Below are positions 31,907 to 40,020 of a stretch of DNA of 41,223 nucleotides, piece by piece. Position numbers and translations under genes: made by a program. How positions within the stretch are numbered: position 1 is the stretch's first letter; every line of letters begins with the position of its first letter. The stretch is from the NCBI GenBank assembly GCA_028703305.1, contig JAQVNC010000009.1, forward strand, positions 1-41,223, in the 5' to 3' direction. The notes beneath the pieces are model-generated. The model was given only the letters and a program-made list of their open reading frames with translations. It searched no databases and had not been told where the DNA came from. This stretch comes from Patescibacteria group bacterium (lineage in GTDB: Bacteria; Patescibacteriota; Patescibacteriia; Patescibacteriales; GWC2-42-12).

Positions 31907-32608
31907 ATGCCAAACTTAAAACAGCTTAAAGGCAAATTAAGTAAATTGGCTGATAAAAAACAGGCGGCGCTTTTGGCCGGCTTTTTTAAAACCGCCTCGG
32001 GGCAATACGGGGAAGGGGATGTTTTTTTAGGCATAAAAGTGCCGGCGCAGAGAATGGCGGCGCGCGGCTATGAAAATTTAAGCTTGGCTGATTTGCAAAA
32101 TCTGCTTAACAGTAAAATTCATGAGCATCGTTTAATCGCTTTATTGATTTTATTAAGCCAATATAAAAAAGCCGACAGCGCCGGCAAGAAAAAAATTGTA
32201 AATTTTTATTTGCGCAATGCTAAAAATATAAATAATTGGGACTTAGTGGATTTGTCTTGCCCGAATATTTTAGGTAATTATTTATTGGATAAGCCCAGGC
32301 AGATTTTATATAAATTAGCCAAGTCAAAAAATCTTTGGGAAAAAAGAATTGCCATAATTTCCACTGCGGCGTTTATAAGAAATAAAGAATTTAGCGATAC
32401 TTTACAAATCGCTGAAATTTTGTTAAATGATAAGCATGATTTAATCCATAAAGCGGTTGGCTGGATGCTTAGAGAGGTAGGTAAGCGCGATGAAGCTGTA
32501 CTGGCGCGTTTCCTGTACAAGCATTATAAAACAATGCCCCGCACCATGCTAAGATACGCCATTGAAAAATTAAGCGAGAAAAAGAGAGAATATTATTTGG
32601 GGCGATAA
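31907..32608 (+). CDS. alkD: DNA alkylation repair protein AlkD (HEAT-repeat glycosylase)
   Basis: DNA glycosylase removing positively charged alkylated bases (3-methyladenine, 7-methylguanine) without base flipping. 233 residues of alpha-helical HEAT-like repeats. Residues corresponding to the characterised active site are visible: W111 and D115 in NNWDLVDLS, R147 in WEKRIAII, and W186 in KAVGWMLREVGKRD. The end MPRTMLRYAIEKL is a strong family signature. The gene lies in a stretch with mixed functions, with no obvious partner. Together with MutM and LexA it contributes to the repair set in this window. Confidence 0.94.
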   Translation: MPNLKQLKGKLSKLADKKQAALLAGFFKTASGQYGEGDVFLGIKVPAQRMAARGYENLSLADLQNLLNSKIHEHRLIALLILLSQYKKADSAGKKKIVNFYLRNAKNINNWDLVDLSCPNILGNYLLDKPRQILYKLAKSKNLWEKRIAIISTAAFIRNKEFSDTLQIAEILLNDKHDLIHKAVGWMLREVGKRDEAVLARFLYKHYKTMPRTMLRYAIEKLSEKKREYYLGR

Positions 32609-32615
32609 GGCGTTT

Positions 32616-32626
32616 TATGATATAAT
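32616..32626 (+). promoter_or_regulatory. Extended -10 promoter TATGATATAAT
   Basis: TATAAT (32621-32626) with TGn upstream, 8 bases after alkD. A family B repeat falls in the resulting 5' untranslated region before the gene at 32688. Confidence 0.65.
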
Positions 32627-32645
32627 AATATTATTAAATAAGGAA

Positions 32646-32675
32646 ATGGATTCTGGCTCAAGGCCGGAATGACAA
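32646..32675 (+). repeat. Palindromic repeat, family B
   Basis: A 30-base copy (ATGGATTCTGG ... GGCCGGAATGACAA) ending 12 bases before the start at 32688. Confidence 0.8.
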
Positions 32676-32687
32676 GGAAAAATTTAT

Positions 32688-33734
32688 ATGAAAAAACGCT
32701 ATTCTATTCTTTTGGGCTTGGCTTTAGTGCCAGCTTTGGCCTGGCTGATTTCGTTTTTTACGGAAAAATACAACGGAACTTTTGTCAGCCTTAAGCAGTG
32801 GTTGATTATGGGCGCGATAGCTTTGGTTGCCGCGGTCGTTTTGGTTTTGTTCGCGAAATGCCCTAAGTTTATCGCCGGCTCAATCGTAATTGGCGTTATG
32901 CTGTCGCCTTATTTTCAGTTTTTATTCGGTAAAGTCAATATCTTTTTAATGGACCCGCCTAATTTAAGGCCGTCGGTGTCAGTTCCCGAAGTAAGGGTGG
33001 AGCTCGGCGATTTGATTTTTACCAACAGCGAAGGCAAAGATATCGTGGTTCTGCCGTCAAGCGGCATAAAAACTTTGTATCCCGGAAAAAACGTGGTTGA
33101 TTTGGGCCAATTAAATATTCCGGCCGGCACTTATAAATCAGGCAAAATAAGCGTTAAAAATATTGAGGTTGACGTCAACGTTGATTTGCAAAGAGAAATT
33201 GATTTGGTTTATGAAAAATATAAAGCCCGGTTCGCGCCGCAAATTCCAACCGATATTCCCGAAGAGGCTAAAGCCCAAATTCCGACCGACGAGCAAATTA
33301 AGCAAAAAATCAATTCGGAAGTCGGCAAATATATAAGCCCTAAGATGATCTCGCCTTATTTACCGCCGTTTGTTAAAATAAAATCTTTTACTTCGGACAC
33401 CGGTAAAATCATTATGGTTTTATCGGCCGTGATTGATTTGCCGGTTATGCCGATTGCTTTTCCTTATCCGACCGGCACCGGCGGACCGGATATAGTTTTA
33501 GATATTACTTTAAATGAAATCGGTTTGCCGACCGGCATAAAGCCGATTATTAAAATGCCGCCCGGAGCGCCTGACATAAGTTCCATGATTCCCGATATGA
33601 CACCAAATCTGGGCGCTATCAATATGCCGGTTGATTTTAATATTCCTGACGCCGCTTTAGCGCAAATTAAGCAAGAAGTTGAAGCCGCGGTGCAAAAAGG
33701 CGAAGCCATGAAGCAAGAAATGCAAAATAAATAA
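32688..33734 (+). CDS. Hypothetical membrane protein with large soluble domain
   Basis: 348 residues, no named family recognised. Three hydrophobic segments at about 5-24, 35-58 and 62-85 precede a soluble domain. The beta-rich part LGQLNIPAGTYKSGKISVKNIEVDVNVD (about 143-170) has the PAGTYxxGxI pattern of DUF4382-like extracellular domains, but this is a weak resemblance. A Pro/Met-rich end (PPGAPDISSMIPDMTPNLGAINMPVDF) and a short C-terminal helix follow. The next gene begins 28 bases on and has a similar Pro/Met-rich segment, suggesting that the two products act together at the envelope. Function unknown. Confidence 0.6.
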   Translation: MKKRYSILLGLALVPALAWLISFFTEKYNGTFVSLKQWLIMGAIALVAAVVLVLFAKCPKFIAGSIVIGVMLSPYFQFLFGKVNIFLMDPPNLRPSVSVPEVRVELGDLIFTNSEGKDIVVLPSSGIKTLYPGKNVVDLGQLNIPAGTYKSGKISVKNIEVDVNVDLQREIDLVYEKYKARFAPQIPTDIPEEAKAQIPTDEQIKQKINSEVGKYISPKMISPYLPPFVKIKSFTSDTGKIIMVLSAVIDLPVMPIAFPYPTGTGGPDIVLDITLNEIGLPTGIKPIIKMPPGAPDISSMIPDMTPNLGAINMPVDFNIPDAALAQIKQEVEAAVQKGEAMKQEMQNK

Positions 33735-33762
33735 TTTATAAATATAATTTAAGCTTAAATCT

Positions 33763-36429
33763 ATGAAAACAAAAAATTTTAAAAAATTATTATCAGTTAT
33801 CATGCTTTTTGGATTGCTTGGTTGGATTAGCCCGGTTTTAGCTATTGACGGCCCGCCGGCCGGCTTTGAAGGCATGACATCGGCTCCCAGCCCGGAGCAA
33901 ATCGCCGAGATACAAAAACAGGCTCAAGCGGCCGCTCAAGCCCAACAACAGCAACAAGCCAGCGGTTCGGTGCCGTCTGATATTCAGGCTCCAGCGGTAA
34001 ATAATATTATGAATAATCAGGCTCCGGCCATGCCTAATATTGATTTTAGCAAGTTCGGCCCGATGCCGCAGGCGGTTGAAGGCGCGCCCATGCCTAAGTT
34101 TATGGGTCAGGCTATAGCCGGCTCCGGCATGGATCAAATGGCCGGGCAAATCGGCAATGCTTTAGAGAGCATTAAAGAAGGCTTAACCAGCGCTGAGGAA
34201 GGAATTAAAGAAATGAAAGACGGGCAGATTAAAATTGATGCGGGTATGGAAAAAGGCGTAAAAGCCGCCAGGCCGATTTATGAAGCGGCCGTAGCGGCTT
34301 ATCAATCAGGCGATTATCAAGCGGCCGCCACCAAGCTTCAAGAGGTGGAAAAAGTCGGTTTTGATAGAAAATACGCCGCTTTTGCCGAAACGCAAGGCGT
34401 CTCGCTGGACATGATAAAAGATATTAAAGCGCAAATGAATGAAGGCTTAAAGCAAATTTCGGCGATTGATGAGCCGGATGAACAGCTAGCCGCGCAAGCC
34501 GACATTATGACGCAAATGAATTATTTGGATGACGCGGAAAAATTAATGAAACAAAATAAGAAAAAAGAAGCCGCGGCCATGTTAAAGAAAATGAAGCAGG
34601 CCGGCGGCGTGGGCACGGCCGACGCCAGCTTGGCATCGGGCAAAACTAATAAAATGGGCGCTTCACAAATCGGCAAAGCGCTGGATAAAATCAACACGGA
34701 TTTAACCAGGGCCGGCCAAGGCTTGGAAAAAGCCAAAGATAAAGGCATAGAAATTTCAAGCGAATTGCAGGACGCTATGGATAAAACCAAAGCACTGTAT
34801 GAACAGGCTAAAGGTTATTATGACGCCGGCGATTATATCAAAGCGGCTGAAGTTTTAAAACAGTTGAAAGATTCAAAATTAAAAGAATTATCATTGTCAT
34901 ATCGGGATAAGATGCTACCGGCCGACCGCTTAAAAAGTATTTTAGATGAAGCTAAAAGTGGCTCTAAAGCTCTAAAATTAAGCATTGAAAAAGCCAAAGA
35001 ATTCGGCGTTGATACAACCGATTTGGAAAAAATGTCCGCTGATTTGGATGCCTTGCTGGTTAAAGCCGAAGAGGCCATGAATGCCAAGGATACGGAATTA
35101 TTCTTAACCATTATGAGCCAGGCCGAAGAGCTAAACGTGCGCGAAAAAGTTAACGCCGCCATCAAAACCGTAGCCATGGGCCGAGCCAAGGAAATTTTAG
35201 GCGAAGGCCTAACCGCTGTTAAGGCCACGATTGAGAAGTTAAACGCGCTTATCGGGACGATTACCGACAAAGGCGGAGCCGTGGCTAACGCCAAAGATTT
35301 AATCAGCCAGGCCAGCGCTAATCAGGCTAAAGCGCAAGCGCTTTATAATTCCGGAGATTATATGAACGGCGGACGGGTGCTGGACGACGCGGCCATGGCT
35401 TTATTCAAGGTCGGCAATATTCTACGAGATTCCGCCGCCAAAGCTTCAAAGGAGCAGCTTAAAGCGATTGATGATTTGGTTAAAACTTTAAATAAAGGCC
35501 AAGATTTATCAAATGTTAATCCGAATAACATGACCCAAGCCGAGAGACTGTTGGGCAATTTGCAAGAAGGCAATATAATGGAAAATAAGCAAACCATTAT
35601 GCAATTTAATCCGGCTTTATTGGATAAAATTCTGGCCTACAGGCAAAAAGACCAAAAAATGATTGATAGTGTCATTAATGAAGTCATGCCTTTGGTGCCG
35701 GAACGCGACCGCCAAGCCATGATGGAAGACAAAATAAATTTATTGGAAGAATCAATCAGCGCCGATAAAACCATAAAAGTTATGCAAAAGCTGAAAGGCT
35801 TGAATAAAAATACGGTTACTGATTTGAAAAATATCGCCGCGCAGGTTAAAAATTATAATTTCACCACTAAAGTCGCCGACCAGCTTGATGGAAAAATTAC
35901 CGATCTAAATGATAAAATCCAGTCCGGCGAAATCAAAGACGCGAAACTGGTTGATAATTATGTTAAGGCCTTAAAAGATGAAGTAACTAAGGACGTCGCG
36001 GCTTCGCAGGCGGAAAAATACAAGCAAAAATTAATACCGGCAAAGAATGTTGACGATAATAATCCATTGTTCGCCGAGATTAAATATTTAAAAGACGACG
36101 GCGCGATTGCCACTGATAAAAACGGCAACATTAATACCGGGCAGGCTGTCAGCGGTAAAGTTCTGGCTGATATTGTTAATAAGACCCAGGACAAAAATGC
36201 TATGAAGGCCATTGCCGGCAGTAAAATAACCGTTAAGGCCGCGGCGCAAAAAATTATTGAATCATACGGCGTAAAAATGCAAGCTAATCCGGCAGATGCG
36301 GCTAAATTCGCTACCTATTTGAATAATTTGGGCGCGGATATCAAACAAGCGGATTTAAACAAGCCGGCTAATCTCGGACAAGTCGCTGAAATAGTCGCGG
36401 CCGCTGATCAGGAGTGGGGGAATAAATAA
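33763..36429 (+). CDS. Secreted helical-repeat protein (hypothetical)
   Basis: 888 residues, no family recognised. A signal peptide covers about residues 1-28 (MKTKNFKKLL, a hydrophobic core, SPVLAID). A low-complexity Gln/Ala/Pro region follows (about 40-85). The rest is mostly alpha-helical and rich in Ala, Lys and Asp, with long coiled-coil-prone stretches. Three TPR-like units share a pattern of Tyr, three to five residues, GDY, and Ala/Leu: AYQSGDYQAAATKL (about 182), YYDAGDYIKAAEVL (about 350) and LYNSGDYMNGGRVL (about 527). Each follows a long helix. I infer an extended extracellular or periplasmic scaffold. It is probably co-transcribed with the preceding membrane protein gene. A 99-base element follows the stop. 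Confidence 0.65.
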   Translation: MKTKNFKKLLSVIMLFGLLGWISPVLAIDGPPAGFEGMTSAPSPEQIAEIQKQAQAAAQAQQQQQASGSVPSDIQAPAVNNIMNNQAPAMPNIDFSKFGPMPQAVEGAPMPKFMGQAIAGSGMDQMAGQIGNALESIKEGLTSAEEGIKEMKDGQIKIDAGMEKGVKAARPIYEAAVAAYQSGDYQAAATKLQEVEKVGFDRKYAAFAETQGVSLDMIKDIKAQMNEGLKQISAIDEPDEQLAAQADIMTQMNYLDDAEKLMKQNKKKEAAAMLKKMKQAGGVGTADASLASGKTNKMGASQIGKALDKINTDLTRAGQGLEKAKDKGIEISSELQDAMDKTKALYEQAKGYYDAGDYIKAAEVLKQLKDSKLKELSLSYRDKMLPADRLKSILDEAKSGSKALKLSIEKAKEFGVDTTDLEKMSADLDALLVKAEEAMNAKDTELFLTIMSQAEELNVREKVNAAIKTVAMGRAKEILGEGLTAVKATIEKLNALIGTITDKGGAVANAKDLISQASANQAKAQALYNSGDYMNGGRVLDDAAMALFKVGNILRDSAAKASKEQLKAIDDLVKTLNKGQDLSNVNPNNMTQAERLLGNLQEGNIMENKQTIMQFNPALLDKILAYRQKDQKMIDSVINEVMPLVPERDRQAMMEDKINLLEESISADKTIKVMQKLKGLNKNTVTDLKNIAAQVKNYNFTTKVADQLDGKITDLNDKIQSGEIKDAKLVDNYVKALKDEVTKDVAASQAEKYKQKLIPAKNVDDNNPLFAEIKYLKDDGAIATDKNGNINTGQAVSGKVLADIVNKTQDKNAMKAIAGSKITVKAAAQKIIESYGVKMQANPADAAKFATYLNNLGADIKQADLNKPANLGQVAEIVAAADQEWGNK

Positions 36430-36457
36430 GTAAATAACGGCAACTAAATCACATGAC

Positions 36458-36557
36458 GATTGGGCTAAATTGATAAAATTTTCTACTGCGGAACTCGGCT
36501 AGCTTCGCTAGCCTCAAGCAGTCCTCGCACAAAAATTTTACCAAATTTAGCCCAATC
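36458..36557 (+). repeat. 99-base structured element, copy 3
   Basis: Starts 28 bases after the stop of the helical-repeat protein. The outer stem has one bulge and one mismatch. The apical hairpin is GGCTAGC/GCTAGCC, different in sequence from copies 1 and 2 but still paired. The core words CTACTGCGGAACTC and CAAGCAGTCCTCGCAC are conserved. It ends 9 bases before the lexA -35. Confidence 0.9.
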
Positions 36558-36566
36558 TTTTTTCTC

Positions 36567-36595
36567 TTGACTTTCGTATTTTGTTCGTGTATAAT
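36567..36595 (+). promoter_or_regulatory. lexA promoter with candidate LexA operator in the spacer
   Basis: TTGACT (36567-36572), a 17-base spacer and TATAAT (36590-36595). Inside the spacer TTTC (36572-36575), seven bases and GTTC (36583-36586) form a direct repeat one helical turn apart, close to the GTTC-N7-GTTC LexA box of alphaproteobacteria. Autoregulation is inferred. Confidence 0.7.
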
Positions 36596-36645
36596 GTAAT
36601 TAAGCTAAATAGGCATTGTGGATAACTATTTTTAACATTAAATAT

Positions 36646-37257
36646 ATGGGCGACAATTTAACTAAGCGCCAGCGGCAAATTTTGGATTTTATAACCGAAT
36701 TTACCGGCGATAATGGCTACGCGCCGAGCTTAAGGGAAATCGGGGAACATTTTAATTTATCCAGTCCGGCCACGATTCACGCGCATGTGCAAGCTCTAAA
36801 GCAAAAAGGCATATTAAAAACGTCATTTAACGAAGCGAGATCAATTGAGATTATTCCGACTAGTGTTAATTGGACGGCCAGCTTGGAATTGCCGTTAGTC
36901 GGGTTAATTACCGCCGGCGAACCGATTGAAGCGGTAGAGGAAAACGATACTATCGCCGTGCCGGCCGATTTTGTAACCGATAGCGCCAATAGCTATGTTT
37001 TGCGCGTTAAAGGCGAGTCCATGATTGAAGATGGAATCTTGGACGGCGATTATGTAATCGTGGAGCGCAACCCGTCGCCGCAAAACGGCGATATAGTCGT
37101 GGCTTTGCTAAACAACGCGTACGCCACTTTAAAAAAGTTTTATCGCGAGCAGAAACGGATTAGGCTGCAGCCGGCTAATTCATCAATGAGGCCGATTTAC
37201 GCCGCCGACCCTTTAATTCAAGGGGTGGTTAGGGGAGTAATTAGAAAATTCGCCTAA
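36646..37257 (+). CDS. lexA: LexA repressor, SOS regulator
   Basis: Represses DNA-damage genes and cleaves itself when RecA is activated. I chose the ATG at 36646, as MGDNLTKRQRQILDFI is the family start; the upstream codons from 36616 lack similarity. Winged-helix domain about 1-70 (YAPSLREIGEHFNLSSPATIHAHVQAL). The cleavage site is A90-G91 in GLITAGEPIEA. The catalytic dyad is S125 (VKGESMIEDGI) and K163 (YATLKKFY). The C-terminal latent protease domain is complete, for a total of 203 residues, normal length. It has its own promoter with a possible operator, and a terminator follows. It implies an inducible SOS response in this organism. Confidence 0.96.
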   Translation: MGDNLTKRQRQILDFITEFTGDNGYAPSLREIGEHFNLSSPATIHAHVQALKQKGILKTSFNEARSIEIIPTSVNWTASLELPLVGLITAGEPIEAVEENDTIAVPADFVTDSANSYVLRVKGESMIEDGILDGDYVIVERNPSPQNGDIVVALLNNAYATLKKFYREQKRIRLQPANSSMRPIYAADPLIQGVVRGVIRKFA

Positions 37258-37281
37258 ACCGTCCGCGCACTGAAAATTTTG

Positions 37282-37311
37282 TACCCCCTCTATATAAAAG
37301 GGGGTATTTTT
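37282..37311 (+). terminator. Terminator of lexA
   Basis: TACCCCC (37282-37288) pairs with GGGGGTA (37300-37306), followed by a T-run. Confidence 0.88.
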
Positions 37312-37319
37312 GTTAGAAT
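37311..37319 (+). promoter_or_regulatory. Extended -10 element directly before the GT-C-like gene
   Basis: TGT followed by TAGAAT (37314-37319), only 6 bases before the ATG at 37326. If used, the transcript would start at or next to the start codon. No good -35 is visible, since the lexA terminator lies there. Confidence 0.5.
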
Positions 37320-37325
37320 ATAGCT

Positions 37326-39269
37326 ATGAAGAATAAAATAATTTTTAGTTTGAAAATACTAATAATTTTAACTATTATCAGTTTAACCGCGCTGATTTAT
37401 TGCCAGCAAGGGGATTTTACTTCGCTTGATCTTGGCCGGCATATGGAAAATGGAAAAATTATTTTTAGCCAGCCGGATGTTTTGTTTAAAAATTTTTATT
37501 CCTATACCGAGCCTGATTTTCCTTTTATCAATCATCATTGGCTCTCCGGCGTGATTTTTTGGCTTTTGTATTTAATCGGCGGATTTAAAATTTTAACGCT
37601 TTTAAATATTCTGCTCGGCGCCGGCGCGGTTTTAATAATTTTTAAGCTGGCCGTTAAAAAATCCAATTTTACCTTGGCCGCGGCTTTAGCTTTGCCGGTT
37701 ATTCTTATATTGTCCGAGCGTATTGACATCCGGCCGGAGATGTTCAGCTATTTTTTTATCGCTTTAACTTATTATTTGGTTGAAGATTTTCGCTTGAATG
37801 GCTATGCGAAAAAACTGATTTGGCTCGCGCCCATATTTCTGATTTGGGTAAATTCGCATATTTATTTTTTTATCGGTTTGTTTTTAGTCGGTTTCGCCTT
37901 GCTTGAACAGATAATTTTACATTTTAAAGATTTTTTTAAAGTGGAATCGGCTAAAAATTTTTTTTATATAACTTTGTTAAGCCTCGCCGCGGTTTTATTC
38001 AATCCTAATTTTATCAAAGGGCTAATGTACCCGTTTAATATTTTAAAAAAATACGGCTATGACATCGTGGAAAACAAATCGCCGTTTTATCTGCAGACTT
38101 TAACGATAGATTATAATATTTTGATTTTTAAGATATTATTGGGCCTTTTAATTTTAAGTTTTATTTTGCGGCTGATTTTAAAGAAAAAAATTGATTATTA
38201 TAATGCGGCGCTGGCGGCGGTTTTTTCCGCTTTCACCTGTTTATATATCCGCAATCTGCCGCTTTTCGGCTTGATTATTCTACCAATAATGGCGCAAAAT
38301 TATTTTTTTTCTTTTGAGCTTTTAAAAGAAAAGTCGGAAAAAATAAAGATAATAATATTTGCCTCGGTTTTGGTAATTTATATTTTAGCCTTGAGCTTAA
38401 TTGCCCATGAAAATTCAGGCGAAAATAAATTTTTTAGCAAAAGCTTGGGGTTAGGCATGAGGCAAAATTCGCTTGAGTCAATAAAGTTTTACCGCGACAA
38501 TAATTTAGCCGGCCCGATTTTTAATAATTATGACATTGGCAGCGCTTTGATTTTTTGGCTATACCCGGCCGAACGGGTTTTCGTGGATAACCGGCCGGAA
38601 GCTTATAGTCTTGATTTTTTTCAGCAAATTTATAAGCCGATCATGCAGGACAGCGCTAAATGGCAAGAGCTAAGCGGTCGATATAAAATTAATTTGATTT
38701 ATATTTCCCATACTGATGGCACGCCCTGGGCGCGTGAATTTTTAAGCGCCCGACTTAAAGACGAAAATTGGCCTTTGATTTACTTTGACGATTACACGGC
38801 GATTATGGTAAAAAATAATGACAGCCATAAGCCGCTGATAGAAAAATATAAAATTGATGATAAAAAATTCGCTCTAAGGCTAAATGAGCTTTTAGTTAAA
38901 GCGGATAATATTGAAAAAATGCGTTTGGCCGATTTGGCCATAGCTTACGGCCGAGTTGATTTGGCGAAAAATGTTCTGGAAGCGCTTTTAGCCAAGCAGC
39001 CGACAAACGGAAAAATTTTGGCCGCGCTGGGATATTTGAGCGCCAACGCCAGCAGCCGTGAAGCAGTCGTAAAATCAATTGATTATCTTAATAAAGCCCT
39101 GGCTAACGGCTATATCTTGCCCGGAGTTTATAACCAACAAGGCTTGAATTATTGGAATTTAGCCGATTATAGCGAGGCGAAAAATATGTGGCAAAAAGCT
39201 TTGCGGTTAGATTCCGATAATGATCACGCTAAATATTATTTAAAGCAGGCGAACGAATTAATAAAATAA
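37326..39269 (+). CDS. GT-C-like polytopic membrane protein with C-terminal TPR
   Basis: 647 residues. About ten to eleven hydrophobic segments between residues 5 and 360. An early acidic motif in the first outer loop (FTSLDLGRHMENGKIIF, then YSYTEPDFPFINHHWLSG) resembles that of lipid-phosphate-sugar-dependent GT-C glycosyltransferases. A soluble part follows (about 375-520), including GPIFNNYDIGSALIFWLYP and VFVDNRPEAY, which occur in hypothetical GT-C-like proteins. The C-terminus (about 535-645) contains tetratricopeptide-like repeats (LAIAYGRVDLAKNVLEALL, GLNYWNLADYSEAKNMWQKAL). I infer a membrane-bound sugar transferase for surface glycan or protein glycosylation. Exact activity unknown. 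Confidence 0.75.
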   Translation: MKNKIIFSLKILIILTIISLTALIYCQQGDFTSLDLGRHMENGKIIFSQPDVLFKNFYSYTEPDFPFINHHWLSGVIFWLLYLIGGFKILTLLNILLGAGAVLIIFKLAVKKSNFTLAAALALPVILILSERIDIRPEMFSYFFIALTYYLVEDFRLNGYAKKLIWLAPIFLIWVNSHIYFFIGLFLVGFALLEQIILHFKDFFKVESAKNFFYITLLSLAAVLFNPNFIKGLMYPFNILKKYGYDIVENKSPFYLQTLTIDYNILIFKILLGLLILSFILRLILKKKIDYYNAALAAVFSAFTCLYIRNLPLFGLIILPIMAQNYFFSFELLKEKSEKIKIIIFASVLVIYILALSLIAHENSGENKFFSKSLGLGMRQNSLESIKFYRDNNLAGPIFNNYDIGSALIFWLYPAERVFVDNRPEAYSLDFFQQIYKPIMQDSAKWQELSGRYKINLIYISHTDGTPWAREFLSARLKDENWPLIYFDDYTAIMVKNNDSHKPLIEKYKIDDKKFALRLNELLVKADNIEKMRLADLAIAYGRVDLAKNVLEALLAKQPTNGKILAALGYLSANASSREAVVKSIDYLNKALANGYILPGVYNQQGLNYWNLADYSEAKNMWQKALRLDSDNDHAKYYLKQANELIK

Positions 39270-39279
39270 GACGCGCTTT

Positions 39280-39651
39280 ATGAAAATAAGCAAAAAAGAA
39301 TTTGAAAAAATAGTTGAGCAAGCTCTGGAAAATTTGCCGGATAAATTTAAAGATAAGCTTCATAATGTCGCTATCTTCGCCGAAGACGAGCCGACCGATG
39401 AGCAGCTTTATAAAATAAAATTGAAACGCGGCGATGTCTTGTTCGGCTTGTTTGAAGGCTATGCCCAAGCCAAAAGATTAAATATCGGCCCGGTTTTACC
39501 CGACCGGATAACTATTTTCAGAAAGGCTATTTTAAGCCAGTCGGACAATCTGGCCGAGCTTGAGCAAAAAATAATTTCCACGGTCAAGCACGAAATCGCC
39601 CATCATTTCGGTTCGGATGAAAAAGGCGCGGCCAAAGCCGGCAGAAGATAA
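39280..39651 (+). CDS. Metallopeptidase-like zincin (DUF1025-type)
   Basis: 123-residue minimal zincin. The zinc-binding helix reads STVKHEIAHHFGSDEKG with H104, E105 and H108. The usual family motif has one more residue between HHFG and the DE, so the third ligand (probably D113) may sit slightly differently. The N-terminus (FEKIVEQALENLPDKFKDKLHNVAIFAEDEP) and LFGLFEGYAQAKR match the family well. No signal peptide, so it is cytoplasmic. Proteins of this group are common in Patescibacteria and Actinobacteria, with unknown substrates. It lies 10 bases after the GT-C-like gene and may share its transcript. Confidence 0.88.
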   Translation: MKISKKEFEKIVEQALENLPDKFKDKLHNVAIFAEDEPTDEQLYKIKLKRGDVLFGLFEGYAQAKRLNIGPVLPDRITIFRKAILSQSDNLAELEQKIISTVKHEIAHHFGSDEKGAAKAGRR

Positions 39652-39748
39652 AATTTGATTTTTTGCCTAAGATATGATAATATAAGGCCAATATATTAAT
39701 AAATTAATCGCTAAAACGGATTTAATTCCGGCGGCGAATAATAACTCT

Positions 39749-39904
39749 ATGGAAGCTTATTGCGTAAAATGCAAGGCTAAACAAGAAATGATGGGCGCTA
39801 CTGAAGTGGAAATGAACGGCAAAGGTGGCGTCAAGCGTAAAGCTATGAAAGGCAAATGCCCGGTTTGCGCCACGGCCATGTTCAGAATCCTGGGCAAAGC
39901 TTAA
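39749..39904 (+). CDS. DUF5679-like small zinc-ribbon protein (51 aa)
   Basis: Reads MEAYCVKCKAKQEM, then a middle with MNGKGGVKRKAMKGKCPVC and an end AMFRILGKA. Two CxxC knuckles (C5/C8 and C38/C41) form a zinc ribbon. DUF5679 domains occur as stand-alone proteins or at the end of topoisomerases; nucleic-acid binding is likely but untested. An AT-rich region with possible -10 (GATAAT near 39676) is upstream, and a terminator follows directly. Confidence 0.85.
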   Translation: MEAYCVKCKAKQEMMGATEVEMNGKGGVKRKAMKGKCPVCATAMFRILGKA

Positions 39905-39919
39905 AATCTCTTTTTTCAT

Positions 39920-39950
39920 AAAAACGCCTTAGTTTTACAGGGGCGTTTTT
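39920..39950 (+). terminator. Terminator after the zinc-ribbon gene
   Basis: AAAACGCC (39921-39928) pairs with GGCGTTTT (39942-39949) plus a T-run. Confidence 0.85.
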
Positions 39951-39953
39951 ATG

Positions 39954-39982
39954 TTGCAAAATTTTTAAAAAATTAGTATAAT
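39954..39982 (+). promoter_or_regulatory. Promoter of the response-regulator gene
   Basis: TTGCAA (39954-39959), a 17-base spacer and TATAAT (39977-39982), about 38 bases before the ATG at 40021. Confidence 0.72.
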
Positions 39983-40020
39983 TACCTTAAATAATCTTTA
40001 TCGCTTTAAGCTTAAATTGT

